A stretch of 64,000 nucleotides of DNA from Watersipora subatra (Eukaryota; Bryozoa; Gymnolaemata; Cheilostomatida; Watersiporidae). The first letter of the stretch is position 1, and every line of letters starts with the position of its first letter. Below, piece by piece: positions 13,158 through 30,273 of the stretch. The DNA lies in contig NC_088714.1 of the NCBI RefSeq assembly GCF_963576615.1, positions 1,922,001-1,986,000 on the forward strand. Direction: 5' to 3'. The translations under genes and the position numbers were made by a program. Under the pieces are notes generated by a model, which worked only from the letters and a program-made list of their open reading frames with translations, was not told the origin of the DNA and made no database searches.

Positions 13158-13916
13158 TCAAACATGGATAACTCGCCCACGGATAGCTCGAACACATGGT
13201 TAACTCAAACGGTTTCTTTGGTCCGTTCCCACGTAATGATAAATTGCTTTAGATAACTCGACCTCAACTCTGTTAACTCGAACAGTTTTTTGCCCAACGG
13301 CTACCGAGACGGTTGTTATCGCTTTAGAAAATCACTTTATTCCAAGTCATAGAGGTAAACCTCAACTTTTCGTAAATCATAGGCGTCGTTATTACCACCG
13401 TCGGCAAAATATTTTTGTCAACAACTTTTCTAAAGGTTAGGTGAATTTTGATTTTTACCAAACATCCGCTTAGCGATCGCCTTTCGGAAGCATGGAAAAG
13501 TGAGGTGACCTTCGCATAAACTTCCAGAAAAATCGGCAAAATTGATCTCGGTTAAAACGCTCAAAAGAAAAAGATGTCTTTCCTTCTGAGCATTGCAACA
13601 ACGATCAAGTTTTGCCAATTTTAATCTAAAAAACGTCCTGGCAATAACATCAGCTCAAACAACGAAACAATCTCAAGTGATAGAAAAATCTCCTATACTT
13701 TTTGATAAAAAAGTTTTAAACTTTACATTAGAAGCATTTAATTTGAAACAAGCCATTTATGCTTTTGATTTCTATTATAGTTTGTATATGTGCATGTATC
13801 TACTAATAAATAAATAAATACATGGACTTGTGACAGTGCTCTGATAACTTGAACGCTCTGATAACTCGAACACTTTCGCTCGGTCCCGTGAAGTTCGAGT
13901 TATCCATGTTTGACTG
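13155..13916. mobile_element. TA-flanked Tc1/mariner- or pogo-like MITE
   Basis: The element begins with CAGTCAAACATGGATAACTC and ends with its reverse complement; the inverted termini match perfectly for 21 bases. TA lies on both sides, the target duplication of Tc1/mariner/pogo elements. The word ATAACTCGAAC recurs inside near both ends. At 762 bp with no transposase motif, it is non-autonomous. Open frames inside it (13324-13539, 13430-13618 minus, 13593-13817 plus) overlap each other and show no known domain. Confidence 0.85.
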
Positions 13917-14351
13917 TATATATTTATATAGATATTAATATATATACATATTAATATAGAAGCTAACAGTAAATTTTCAACAAAGATGTTGGAATTATCT
14001 GCCCACACAATATAAAACTTTGTGGGCTAAGTATGTTAGAAGACTAAAACAAGAACTTTAAGTAGCTTGAAGAAGGAAATCGTTGAATATTCAGTTAAAC
14101 CAAATACTGATTCCTAAAGCTGTAAAAGCCAAAATAATGTGAAACTGAAAACGCGAAGAACGTCGCGGAAGATGCGACCTATCTGGCAATGAACGAGTGG
14201 AAACTTTCACGATTCAGTGATACCACTACAGTAACTGTCTTTTAGTCGTACAAAGTTTGACTAAAATAGTGACTACCAGGCTGATGACAAAAATCACTTA
14301 ATGTTTCCGTCTGTTGTACTAAAGGAAGAGAACAACAGAAAGCGAAAGCAC
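13917..14351 (-). other. Non-coding stretch 3' of the last recognised NBD1 exon
   Basis: This lies downstream (minus strand) of the exon ending at 14352 and is presumably intron. No ABCC TMD2 or NBD2 exon is recognisable here or further left in the window. Confidence 0.4.
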
Positions 14352-19770
<5,419 letters not shown>

Positions 19771-21404
19771 CTGTAGGACATATCAATAGCTTTTTTCAAC
19801 TCAATTAGGCAAAAATGCCTAAATTAATGCTTTTAATGCTTTTAATGTTTAAATTAATGCTTGTTTAAAAGCAAATACGCCTGATTACTAAAATATGGTG
19901 GCGATAGGACTAACGATCAATCAAGAGTGGAAAGTACTTTACTGATTAATAAGCAAACTACAGTAGAAGTTGTTTAATGCTATATTAATCAATGCAGTTC
20001 TATGCCTGGAAGATTAGCTCTACATAGCGTATTTGATTAATAGAATCTGAGAAAATTATATATGAAATGAATGTTTACATTAGTATAAAGGGCAATACTT
20101 TACAAGTGGATAGGTATTTTTAAGGCAAAAATTGTATTTTTATAAGTATTACTCATGTATAAGTCAACCACGTTATTCCAGAATATTTTAGAATCACTAT
20201 AACTGTATCGATTTTTGCTATCCGAAATAAAAATATAGCTTTCAAAAGTTTTTTATTCGATATGATAAATAGAGTTCATCGGCATGTTTTAAACGAGGTT
20301 TTGGTTGACTCACTTATGATATTGTTTGTGAATGGATCACATGCTAAAACAAAAATTAAGCATTGCCTGTTCTCAATTGGGTGTGGGCTGCTCAGGAGGT
20401 AGCAAAAAACAAACAAACAGTGCATATTTATAGTCTATTTAGAATTGGAATATTTCGCCTAATATTTTCCAAATATATTACTTGTTAAACTTAAAACCGA
20501 TCAGTAGCAGTTCAGCATAACATTAGCGCCTGCCATATTATGATTGAAAGTGCTGTACTAAGCATGTTCAATAGAAATATCTATGGTATCGTCGCTGATA
20601 TTTGATACTGGTATCATGTGACTACTATTGACCTCTGACCTTTTAATGTGTTTTACTGTTTTACTTGTAATTAATAAATAGAGACAGTTGGGTTCTAGAT
20701 GTGAAGCAATAAGCACGCTTACATTAATTAGCGATACACATCGATACGCTAAACTAAACTATTATAGTCGTACACTACAGAAGATAATACACACAATAAC
20801 AATCATACTACACAGGTACTTCTGTGAAATAACTTTAACATTTATATGCTGAACTATCATTAATATGAGTGTTTGTGAATCCGTAGACAAAGGCATGCTT
20901 CGTCGTCATTAAATTTACTATTTTGCTTGGAAGGGTTTTAATAATAACGGTTTTTGCTGGAAAGCCTTCAAAAACCATGAACAATTGTTTTTTATTTACC
21001 CAAATTGCTCATGCCATCCAGATTTTGTTAATTAGTAAATATGAATAGTATGAACACGAGCTATATGGATAAGAATTGATTTTCATATTTTTAAATGGGC
21101 TGTTGTGATTGCTTTATTTTGCCTGAACCTGATCTAGATTTAGGGGCTTGTTGTGGAGTAATTCGAAGACCTTTGCTAGGCATGAAAAATATTATGCTAA
21201 AGCCTTAAATGATTTCAGACATCTCTACAGCTTCACGACCTTGCACAATAAAACAAGCTTACCCATGAGATCAATTCAAAGTTCATGGTTAATAAAGCAC
21301 TAGTCAATAGAAATTTAGTCAACAATCAAAACTCAGACTATTTGTGTTTTGAGAGTACTTTTGTCCCATTTTTTACTGAAACTTAAAATAGTTAATTTAT
21401 CAAG
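19771..21404 (-). other. Presumed intron 5' of the NBD1 exons; nothing recognised
   Basis: I looked on the minus strand for a Walker A exon (GxxGxGKS) between 19771 and 24000 and found none. The sequence is AT-rich with no clear repeat until 21405. Confidence 0.4.
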
Positions 21405-22550
21405 GGTGTATATCGCAGGTATAATTAAGGCTACATCGCAGGTATAATTAAGGCTATACATCGCAGGTATAATTAAGGCTATATATTGCATGTATAATTA
21501 AGGCTATACATCGCATGTACAATTAAGGCTATACATTGCATGTATAATTAAGGCTATACATCGCATGTACAATTAAGGCTATACATTGCATGTATAATTA
21601 AGGCTATACATCGCATGTATAATTAAGGCTATACATTGCAGGTATAATTAAGGCTATACATTGCAGGTATAATTAAGGCTATACATTGCATGTATAATTA
21701 AGGCTATACATTGCAGGTATAATTAAGGCTATACATCGCAGGTATAATTAAGGCTATACATTGCATGTATAATTAAGGCTGTATATCGCAGGTATAATTA
21801 AGGCTGTATATCGCAGGTATAATTAAGGCTATACATCGCATGTATAATTAAGGCTATACATCGCAGGTATAATTAAGGCTATACATCGCATGTATAATTA
21901 AGGCTATACATTGCAGGTATAATTAAGGCTATACATTGCAGGTATAATTAAGGCTATACATCGCATGTATAATTAAGGCTATACATCGCAGGTATAATTA
22001 AGGCTATACATCGCATGTATAATTAAGGCTATACATCGCAGGTATAATTAAGGCTATATATCGCATGTATAATTAAGGCTATACATCGCATGTACAATTA
22101 AGGCTATACATTGCATGTATAATTAAGGCTATACATTGCATGTATAATTAAGGCTATACATCGCAGGTATAATTAAGGCTATACATCGCATGTATAATTA
22201 AGGCTATACATTGCAGGTATAATTAAGGCTATACATTGCAGGTATAATTAAGGCTATACATTGCATGTATAATTAAGGCTATACATTGCAGGTATAATTA
22301 AGGCTATACATCGCAGGTATAATTAAGGCTATACATTGCATGTATAATTAAGGCTGTATATCGCAGGTATAATTAAGGCTGTATATCGCAGGTATAATTA
22401 AGGCTATACATCGCATGTATAATTAAGGCTATACATCGCATGTATAATTAAGGCTATATATCGCATGTTTAATTAAGGCTATACATCGCAGGTATAATTA
22501 AGGCTATATATCGCAGGTATAATTAAGGCTATACATTGCATGTATAATAA
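21405..22550. repeat. 25-bp minisatellite, about 45 copies
   Basis: The unit is RTATAATTAAGGCTATACATYGCAK (25 bp), almost invariant apart from alternating CATGTAT/CAGGTAT and TTGCA/TCGCA variants. The CATGTATA variants pair with the following TATACAT across an 8-base loop (ATTAAGGC), so the array can form runs of small hairpins. Confidence 0.95.
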
Positions 22551-24060
22551 CAAAGTTTTTCATATTCACATTCTATTTGACTAGGCAGCAACATGTTCAT
22601 TAAAATTACTCATGTATAAATTGACCCCCAAAGTTTTTCTTTAAAATCGTCTCCCAAAAACTCATGGGTATATACGGTAATACTTTGACTGAAACCTTTC
22701 CTCTGGCATGTGTTTTTTGAAAAATAATATAACTTATAAGTATAATATAACTTCGGTGTAAATTCAAAGCAACCAGAAAATACGAGCTACCAATTGCCAT
22801 GAAACAGTTTTACAAAGTATTTTGTAAGAGAGCAAATGCAGCAAACGTCTGAGTTCGCCACCTATAAATCCAATAAAATATCTGATAGTATGATTTCTAC
22901 TATGCTTCCTCAATGACGTCTGAATCCTTAATTGATGTTTTCTTATTTCTTATTGTGGTAGCTTAAAGAGCTCAGTAGTTGTAAGGGAGGAGGCGAAAGA
23001 TTTTCCAGCCATGGAGATAATACTCGCCTATTTCCATGATACTTTTATACGCGGAGTCATTCTAATCAGCATATGGAATGTATATTTTCGAGACATAGCA
23101 CACGAACTAACAACTATGTGGAATGTAAATATTAAAAGCTAACAAAAATTACAAAATCAAAAAAATCAGACATCGTCCTCTACTTCGCAATATCAGTGAT
23201 GCGTGGCAATTTGGCTTCCCCAGTTATTGCATATTGTTTATATTCGTGGAATATGTTGAATCTTATTAACAAAAATATCTGTCAGCAAAACAATTCTCAC
23301 TAGGAGTATGCAGACAGACTTTTGTTCTTAAGACTATATTCTATAATGATACATCATGTGCTAATATCCTATGATTCTGATTCATATTATTCTGCTGTTT
23401 TAACATATTAAAAACCCGCAAAGTTTATTAATACTCAATTTATAATTTGGTCTTCCTCAAAGTAATTCAATAAAACAGAGAAGCGTTCAAAAAGCCGCTG
23501 CCTTCACTTCAAGTTTTAAATATTTTACTGCATATAAAATTTTATGTAGACGACAGTGCGAATGTGCAGTCCCCAGTATTTAGGCTAAGATCCTAAAAGG
23601 CTAATGAGCTAACAACAATCTGCTGTAAATCAGAAACAAGCTTTCACAAGATTAAAATAAAAACTGTATGCGATTTTCATCTAATTTTTGGGTTAAAAAA
23701 GATAATTCGTATAACTTAATCATATTATAAATTTACTCAGCAAAGTGCTTTTTTTATACCTAGCCTGGAACAGTCATTTCAATGACGCGGTTGGAAGAAA
23801 GCACCCTTCAATATAGCTTCTCATTTCATGTTTAAATGACGAAGAAATATTGTATAAATAATGAGCCACAGCTGCTGAAAGAGGTTTGTCTTATTACGAA
23901 AAAATATGGGAACGATCGTTGTAATCTACTTTCTTTGGCAGACCTTGTGTGACGTAATGATTAATTTGTATTGCTGAGTGAGTTTTGTTAATATTCAATG
24001 ACACAATTTATGCTCAATGCTTAATTGCTTATAAGAAATTCTATTTGATGTATATACATG
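22551..24060. other. Unannotated DNA
   Basis: No domain, convincing exon or repeat seen. The first bases still resemble the 25-bp array flank. Confidence 0.35.
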
Positions 24061-24074
24061 TATATATATACTTT

Positions 24075-25180
24075 GTATATATAAAAAAACTGTTTCCTCA
24101 CCCCGGATACCCCGTATGGGTGGTAATTTCTGCTCTAACTCGGGTCTCCTACCAGAGACCTGGGAGTTTGAGCACTCGCCTCAAGATCTTAGCTGTTCCC
24201 AATAGCGCACCTTTTCTGCAACTCACCGGAGTTGATTGCTGTTGGTATTTGGGCAAGCCACATTTTATACGCCGGTGTTATTGCGTCCAGTGCCCCAATG
24301 ACTACTGGGATTACAGTTGTTCTTACATTCCAGCATTTTTCAATCTCTTCTCCAAGAGGGAGATATTTCTCTACCTTTTCTTTTTCTTTGCTGGCTATAT
24401 TGTAGTCATTGGGTACTGCTATATCTATTATAGTAGCTCTCTTGTTCTCCTTGTCCACCACCACTATATCTGGTTGGTTTGCTAGGACATGCTTGTCAGT
24501 CCGGATGTAGAAGTCCCAGAGGATCTTAGCGCGGTCATTTTCATTGACCTTATCAGGAGCTTCCCACCAGTGTTGTGGTTTATTAAGGCCATACTCATCA
24601 CATAGACTTCTATACACAACACCTGCAACATGGTTATGCCGCTCAGTGTATGCGTTTCCTGCTAGCTGTTTGCATCCACTGATGATGTGTTGGATGGTCT
24701 CAGGTGCATCTTTACACAGTCTGCATCTAGGATCGTCTCTAGTGTGATAGATTTTTGTTTGGAGTTGCCTTGTTGGGAGCACTTGCTCCTGGGCTGCCAT
24801 GATAAGCGACTCTGTATTGGGCGTTAGGTTTCCTTTGTTCAGCCACATATATGTCTGGTGAAAATCGCCAACCTTAGATATTTGTCGGTGGTAAGCACCA
24901 TGAAGAGGTTTCGTGTGCCAGTCATCTTCCTCATCATCAGGGCGTAGGTCCGTTGTAAGAGCAGCCAATTGAAATTCAGCCAGCAGCTTATCTGAAGTGG
25001 CCATGGAGGCTGCATATGCTTTGATGCTTTGCTCCTCCTCTTTCACTGTCTGCTTTACACTTTTGAGTCCCCTACCGCCATCTTTCCTATCGAAATACAA
25101 TCTAGTAGTATCAGATTTTGGGTGGAGTGCTCCATGCATGGTCAGCAGTTTACGAGTTGCTATATCTGTTTCCTTGATGG
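24075..25180 (-). mobile_element. 5'-truncated LINE with restriction-like endonuclease (R2/R4/NeSL-type)
   Basis: A minus-strand frame (24189-25268; its first ~30 codons are TA microsatellite) encodes the C-terminus of a non-LTR retrotransposon polyprotein. Around residues 182-199 is a CxxC..H..C zinc knuckle (CRLCKDAPETIQHIISGC), followed by RHN at 210-212 and PD...D at 266-282 (QPDIVVVDK..TIIDIAVP), the arrangement of the restriction-like endonuclease in R2/R4/NeSL-type LINEs. The reverse transcriptase is missing, so it is 5' truncated. Near the end a one-base shift moves the usual tail (KILRRVLK) into another frame whose stop lies near 24137. A short 3' UTR and an A/T-rich end follow to about 24075. 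The exact clade is not assigned. Confidence 0.8.

Positions 25181-25265
<85 letters not shown>
25181..25265. repeat. (TA)n microsatellite between LINE and Penelope-like element
   Basis: About 42 TA dinucleotides. It replaces the 5' part of the LINE and abuts the left end of the Penelope-like element. Translated frames across it are runs of Tyr-Ile and have no meaning. Confidence 0.95.
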
Positions 25266-25272
<7 letters not shown>

Positions 25273-26551
25273 CTAACTAGAGTGAAAATATAATAATATA
25301 ATATATATAACTAACTATATAATTATAATATATATAACTAACTAGAATAAAAAGTCTGTAAATTTCCTTGACGTAACCTTTAACCTTAATGAAAACACCT
25401 ACTCACCCTATGCCAAACCTAGCAATACAACACTCTATGTCCACAAAAACAGTAACCACCCACCTACTGTAAATAAAAAATCTACCACACAACATTAATT
25501 TGCGACTAACTACACTGTCCAGTAATGAGCATGAATTTAGCAAAGCAGCACCCCCTTACCAAAAAGCACTCAATGACAGTGGTTATAACCACACACTTAA
25601 ATATAAACACATCCCGACCCAGCCAGCGACTAACAAGAGACAGCGTAAGCGACCCGTAACATGGTACAACCCCCCTTTTAACGCCGACGTACAGACTAAT
25701 ATAGGCAGAAAATTTATAAACATTATAGATACATGCTTCCCACCTACCCATTCACTGCTCAAAGTATTTAACAGACACACACTAAAACTCAGCTACTCTT
25801 GCATGCCGAACATGAAACAGCACATAGATTCACACAACAGACGCCTGCTGAGCAGCCAGCAGAGCACAACTACAAACAGGGCCTGCAATTGTAGAGTAAG
25901 GAACAACTGCCCGCTAGATGGAAACTGCTTAACCACAAACATAATATACCAGGCCATAGTGACTAAAGAAGATACGGGCACCGAGAGCACCTACATAGGA
26001 CTATGCACAACCGACTTCAAATCCAGATTTAGAAACCACACAGCCTCTTTCACACACAGTGACAAGCAAAACAGCGCAGAACTTAGTAAACACATCTGGA
26101 AACTTAAGAATGACAATGCAAGCTACAGGATTAAATGGAAAATCATGCAGAAAGCTAGACCTTATTCAAACCAAACAAAGAAATGCCATCTGTGCCTTAG
26201 TGAAAAGTATTACATCATTTGCAGGCCAGAAACAGCCACCTTAAACAAAAGAAATGAAATAAACAATACATGCAGACACTCCAAGAAATACCTACTCAGC
26301 CAATACGATCCAGGCAGAGGCGGAGCTACAGACACCACCAACAACATCAGGAGAGGCAATTCCACCCGCCATTCAACACAAGTCACCTGAAGAGTGCACC
26401 AGCACGAAACAGACCTGTCGTGACCCCAGAATAAAACATCAATCTGGAATAAAGATAAGTAAAATTAACCTACTCCACACTCTAGTTAGTTATAACACTC
26501 CGCACTTTTTAGAGCGTAGAGTGCTGTTAGCAGTAGGCCTGACAACTTATC

Positions 26552-26555
<4 letters not shown>
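25266..26555 (+). mobile_element. Penelope-like element, 5'-truncated, inside a TA microsatellite
   Basis: The body runs from AACTAACTAGAGTG near 25269 to the second TA tract. The 16-base word ATAACTAACTAGAGTG at the left is repeated as its exact reverse complement (CACTCTAGTTAGTTAT) near 26477-26492, an inverted terminal arrangement known for Penelope pseudo-LTRs. The coding part is the end of the reverse transcriptase plus a GIY-YIG endonuclease. TA microsatellite lies on both sides, suggesting insertion into such a tract. Confidence 0.75.
25355..26390 (+). pseudogene. Penelope-type RT tail and GIY-YIG endonuclease, frameshifted
   Basis: From about 25355 the frame reads NFLDVTFNLNENTYSPYAKP, the conserved end of Penelope-type reverse transcriptase, and stops near 25495. 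The next part (SSNEHEFSKAAPPYQKAL...) is in a frame shifted by one base and stays open to the stop at 26388. In that 296-residue frame the linker carries a CxC..C..C cluster (C129, C131, C137, C143). Then comes the GIY-YIG domain (IIYQAIV, YIGL at 165-168, FKSRFRNH with Arg and His) and a C-terminal Cys cluster (CHLCLSEKYYIICRP). In autonomous copies the endonuclease nicks target DNA for insertion. The shift and missing RT palm make this copy non-autonomous. Confidence 0.8.
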
Positions 26556-26607
<52 letters not shown>

Positions 26608-26642
26608 GTATATATATATATGTATATATATGTATATATATG

Positions 26643-26711
<69 letters not shown>

Positions 26712-26780
26712 ATATATATAGATATATAGATATATGTATGTGTATATGTATAGGCATATGTATAGGCATATGTATATAAG
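26556..26780. repeat. (TA)n microsatellite with TG interruptions
   Basis: TA repeats broken at regular intervals by TGTA, then by GATA and GCATATG words toward 26780. Several open frames on both strands are artefacts of the dinucleotide. Confidence 0.95.
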
Positions 26781-27440
26781 TAGTGGAACTGATAACAAAC
26801 CCCTAAACGCTTTTCAAATGCATTTTTATTTATATTCAATCATTTTCATTTCAGGGAAACTGATAGTTCGCAGGCGGACAAAAATGGCAGAAGTTAGAGG
26901 AACGGATTCAAAAGCTCAGGAGATAGCTGGAGCAGGGAAAATGAGCAATAAATAGCTACTGGCGAGCAATAAAATATGCTGTGAATGAAATAATGTAAAA
27001 TTACCCGCATTTACATGTACTTTATAAAAATTTATTGTATTTATCATTTCAATTGATTGATAGAGAATACTTTTGTATGTAAAATTATTTTTTAAGCAAT
27101 AGTTCATGCCTGTTGGGACTCTCCGATGAAATTGCTAGAACAAGATAAAATTCCAAATATATTGGCTATATACATGTATAATCCGTTGGTTACTTGGCTG
27201 CTTTGTTTGTGGTATATGTTTAGAATACATTTTATTATTATAGTTACTTAGTATATTATTATTATACTGATTAGCTCATTTCTTTGATTTAAATTGGGCA
27301 TGTGAAGAGTAGAACATGCAGAGTAGAAATAGGAGATATAGAAACTTTTTTAACAAGCACTTGTTGCATCTTACGGCACTAATGTTACATGAGGATATTT
27401 TACCAGTTTCAACTAAATAAATTACTAGACAATGTCATCC
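26781..27440 (+). other. Mostly unannotated; one possible small terminal exon
   Basis: At 26854 the context CATTTTCATTTCAG is a good acceptor and is followed by an open frame of 33 codons (GKLIVRRRTKMAEVRGTDSK...) ending in TAG at 26953-26955, with AATAAA overlapping the stop. This looks like a terminal exon, but nothing upstream supports a gene and I do not recognise the peptide. The remainder is AT-rich with no feature seen. Confidence 0.25.
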
Positions 27441-27489
27441 CTTAGTTGCCAGATGTAACTACATGTACTTGGTTCTGTTGCTGCTCTTT

Positions 27490-28560
27490 TGAGATGCCTA
27501 TTAAGTAAGGAACATGGGCCCAAGCGAGAATATTGTACAATATCGAGTAAGGAACATGGGCCCAAGCGAGAATATTGTACAATATCGAGTGAGGAATATA
27601 GGCCCTTTGACTATATTGCGCAATCTCGAGTGAGGAACATAAGACCCAAGCAAGTAAAATATGCTCGTTATGAAGTGAGGAATATAGGCCCTTTGAGTAT
27701 ATTGTGCAATATGAAGTGAGGAACATAGGCCCTTTGATTATATTGCGCAATCTCGAGTGAGGAACATACACTACAGCTAGTATAATACACCAGTATAATA
27801 TGTCCGTTATGAAGTGAGGAATATAGGCCCTAGTGAGTACCTATACTGTAATATCTCGAGTGAGGAACATAGCGAGTACATTGTACAATATTGAGTGAGG
27901 AACATACGTAAGCCCTCATGATTATAATTATATTATAATTGAGTGAGGGACATAGGCCCTCATTATTATATTTATAATAAAATAGAGTGAGAAACAGAGA
28001 CCCTCATGATTATATTTGTATTATAATAAAATGAGGAATAGAGTATATATATAATATATGTAACTATATATAGTTATGTAACTAGTAATAATATAACTAA
28101 TAAAATATTTTTAATATAACATTGTTATAGTTATAATAAAATAGAGTGAGGAACATAGGCCCTCATTACTATATTTATAATATGTTAGAGTGAGGAACAG
28201 AGACCCTCATGATCATATTTGTAATATAATAAAATGAGGAACATATTATACTATAATATACGTAGCTATATACAGCTAATAATATAAATAATTTAACTAA
28301 TAAAATATTTATAATAGAACATTGTTATATTTGTAATAAAGTAGAGTGAGGATCATATGCTCTCATGGTTTTATTTTTATGCTAATAGAATGAGGAACAC
28401 AGGCCATCATGGTTATATTTATAATAGAATGAGGAACATAGGTTGTCATGATTATATTTATAATATAACAGAGTGAGGAACATAGGCCCAAGCCATTATA
28501 TTGTACAATATTGAGTGAGGAACATAGGCCCCCATGATTATGTTTATTTACTATATCATT
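27490..28560. repeat. Degenerate tandem repeat, ~40-60-bp units
   Basis: Units are based on GAGTGAGGAACATAGGCCC followed by a variable AT-rich segment (often TATTGTACAATATC or ATGATTATATTTATAAT). About 20 units lie between 27490 and 28560. A larger block (about 27990-28140) is repeated at about 28175-28340. Open frames here simply translate the repeat. Confidence 0.8.
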
Positions 28561-28890
28561 TAGTGCAGAACACCGGTTTTCTTGGCATACAATATCATGT
28601 GGTGAAAACATTACGCCTAGAAGAAAAATTGTATAATATTACAGAGTATGTAACAGAGGCTTACATGATTATGTTAATTTTGTTATGGAGTGAGAAATAC
28701 AGAGTTTATGACTTTTTATGATTAGAAATGTAGGCTTACATTGTAGGTATAATACTTGTACTTGTAGAACACTTGTATTTAATTAAATAGAAGAATGAAG
28801 TAGCCTTTGAATTTATCTATACTCCTTTAAGATAAAGAAATGACTGAAAAAAGTTTTTTTGCGTATTCCAGTTTAATAATTCGTGTATTA
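28561..28890. other. Unannotated DNA
   Basis: Decayed edge of the preceding repeat, then plain AT-rich sequence. Confidence 0.3.
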
Positions 28891-28894
28891 TCAC

Positions 28895-29084
28895 CAGACC
28901 TGCCAACCCAAGAGTGGGGCAATGCGTGAGATTTGGTTTTGGGGCAATTGATGTATCAATGATAGTATATATAAAATTGTGGAAATTGGGGCAAAAATCC
29001 CACGCATTTCTCACGCATTTTCATTTTTTCTTTTGGTGTGATTGCGTGAGTCTCACGCCCAATGCGTGAGAGCTGGCAGGTATG
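28895..29084. mobile_element. Short MITE-like element with GCGTGAG words
   Basis: The ends are inverted: ACCTGCCAAC at the left and CTGGCAGGT at the right. Inside, GCGTGAG/CTCACGC and TGGGGCAA words occur in both orientations. At about 190 bp it has no coding capacity. Compact, inverted-ended repeats of this look are common in animal genomes. Confidence 0.6.
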
Positions 29085-29923
29085 ATTACCACTACTAATT
29101 TTTAGTCAACGTTCATTCGTCAGATCTTTTTATTTTCTTTCAAATTCAGCAGAGCGGTTTGTATTTTTCCAACGGCGTGATTTTGCAACGACAGTTTTAA
29201 TTTAAACGGCTATAATTGCATTTGTTTTAGAAGTTGTCTCTCCTTTTTAGAAATTTTATTGGATTTTGCGGAAAAGTGCGGAACATCGGGACTTGCGGAA
29301 CGTAGAGCGTGCGGAACAAAGACCTGTCCCCACACGTGCGATAGTGCAAAAAGCTGCGCAACAGAGTGCAACGCATGTGAATGTTCGCGTAGTTCGCTTC
29401 GTTGTACATGTTCAGTCGTGCCTAAGGGCCTGTGTTGACAATGGAGCTTAAGGAGTTCTGTGGATCCGTATTTTGGGTCAGTATTTACAATGAATTGCGA
29501 GCTTTAAATTATTTCAGGCTATCATTAAAGTTGATTCTGCTGCACATTCAGAAATTGCAAGTTCTGCATGTTTACCCCTTGGAGATTTATCGTTAACGTT
29601 ACACCCTAATTATTTTGGGACCATCAGCATGTTTGCTGCAGAGCTAATGGTTTTGCTTAGCTCACTGTCTTCCATTGATCATCATACATAAATAGTCATT
29701 GATGCTTCATTGGTGCATATACTTGTGTAACGACGTGTACAATCACATCTCGTGTTCTAGTGGTTGACCCTTTCAAGAGCTGATTTTCAAAGATTGTGAA
29801 AGGTTGTTTTGGTGGGCCTTTATACAGGGTTTTATACAGGCACAGATAAACAATTAGCCTGCTATCCTGTTCATATACATGTATTTAGGGTGTGCTCATC
29901 TCTGATTCCTCCAGCATGGCATG
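29085..29923. other. Unannotated; includes a CpG-rich patch
   Basis: From 29266 to 29410 CpG is much denser than in the surroundings (repeated TGCGGAAC words at the start), with an open frame of 61 codons (29266-29451) rich in Arg, Val and Gln that I do not recognise. It could be a promoter-type island or a fragment of a mobile element. The remainder is plain. Confidence 0.3.
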
Positions 29924-30124
29924 TGTTTTGCCGAACTATTACCGACGCCAATATAGACCATGCTTTGCACATGTGTAAAAAGTCCATGCTCGATAAAATG
30001 GCAACTTGACAATTAGAGTATTTATTTAGGGATTTAGCCTGGCCAGGTTTTATCATTACGATTTTCATAGTCACACATATACTGCATACACATTCTACAT
30101 AACTCAAACAGGTAAGACACAACA
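29924..30124 (+). repeat. 5' LTR (201 bp)
   Basis: Begins TGTTTTGCCG and ends GACACAACA. Near-identical to the 3' LTR, differing at three positions (for example TGTTTTG against TGTTGTG at the start). Confidence 0.93.
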
Positions 30125-30273
30125 TAGTGTCTGAAGTGAACGGGTAATAGCCCACTGATTATACTACCACCACCCTGATGCAAACGAGTACGAGTACGAT
30201 GCTAATTTAAGCTAATGAAAATAAATAAATAAAAAATCTAGTCACAGAAGATCTGAAAGACTTATACTAAGCT

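Noticed and set aside
13324..13817. Overlapping 62-74-codon frames as transposase remnants
   Set aside because: They lie in a MITE, overlap in several frames and show no transposase motif.
22976..23020. Possible Walker A exon (GGAAAATCTTTC on the minus strand)
   Set aside because: The preceding residues do not form GxxGxGKS and no splice sites fit.
24997..25280. Plus-strand open frames with long Tyr-Ile tails
   Set aside because: They read through the TA microsatellite and antisense to the LINE endonuclease; the real coding strand is minus.
26486..26839. Overlapping 60-117-codon frames on both strands
   Set aside because: Translations of the TA/TGTA microsatellite in every frame.
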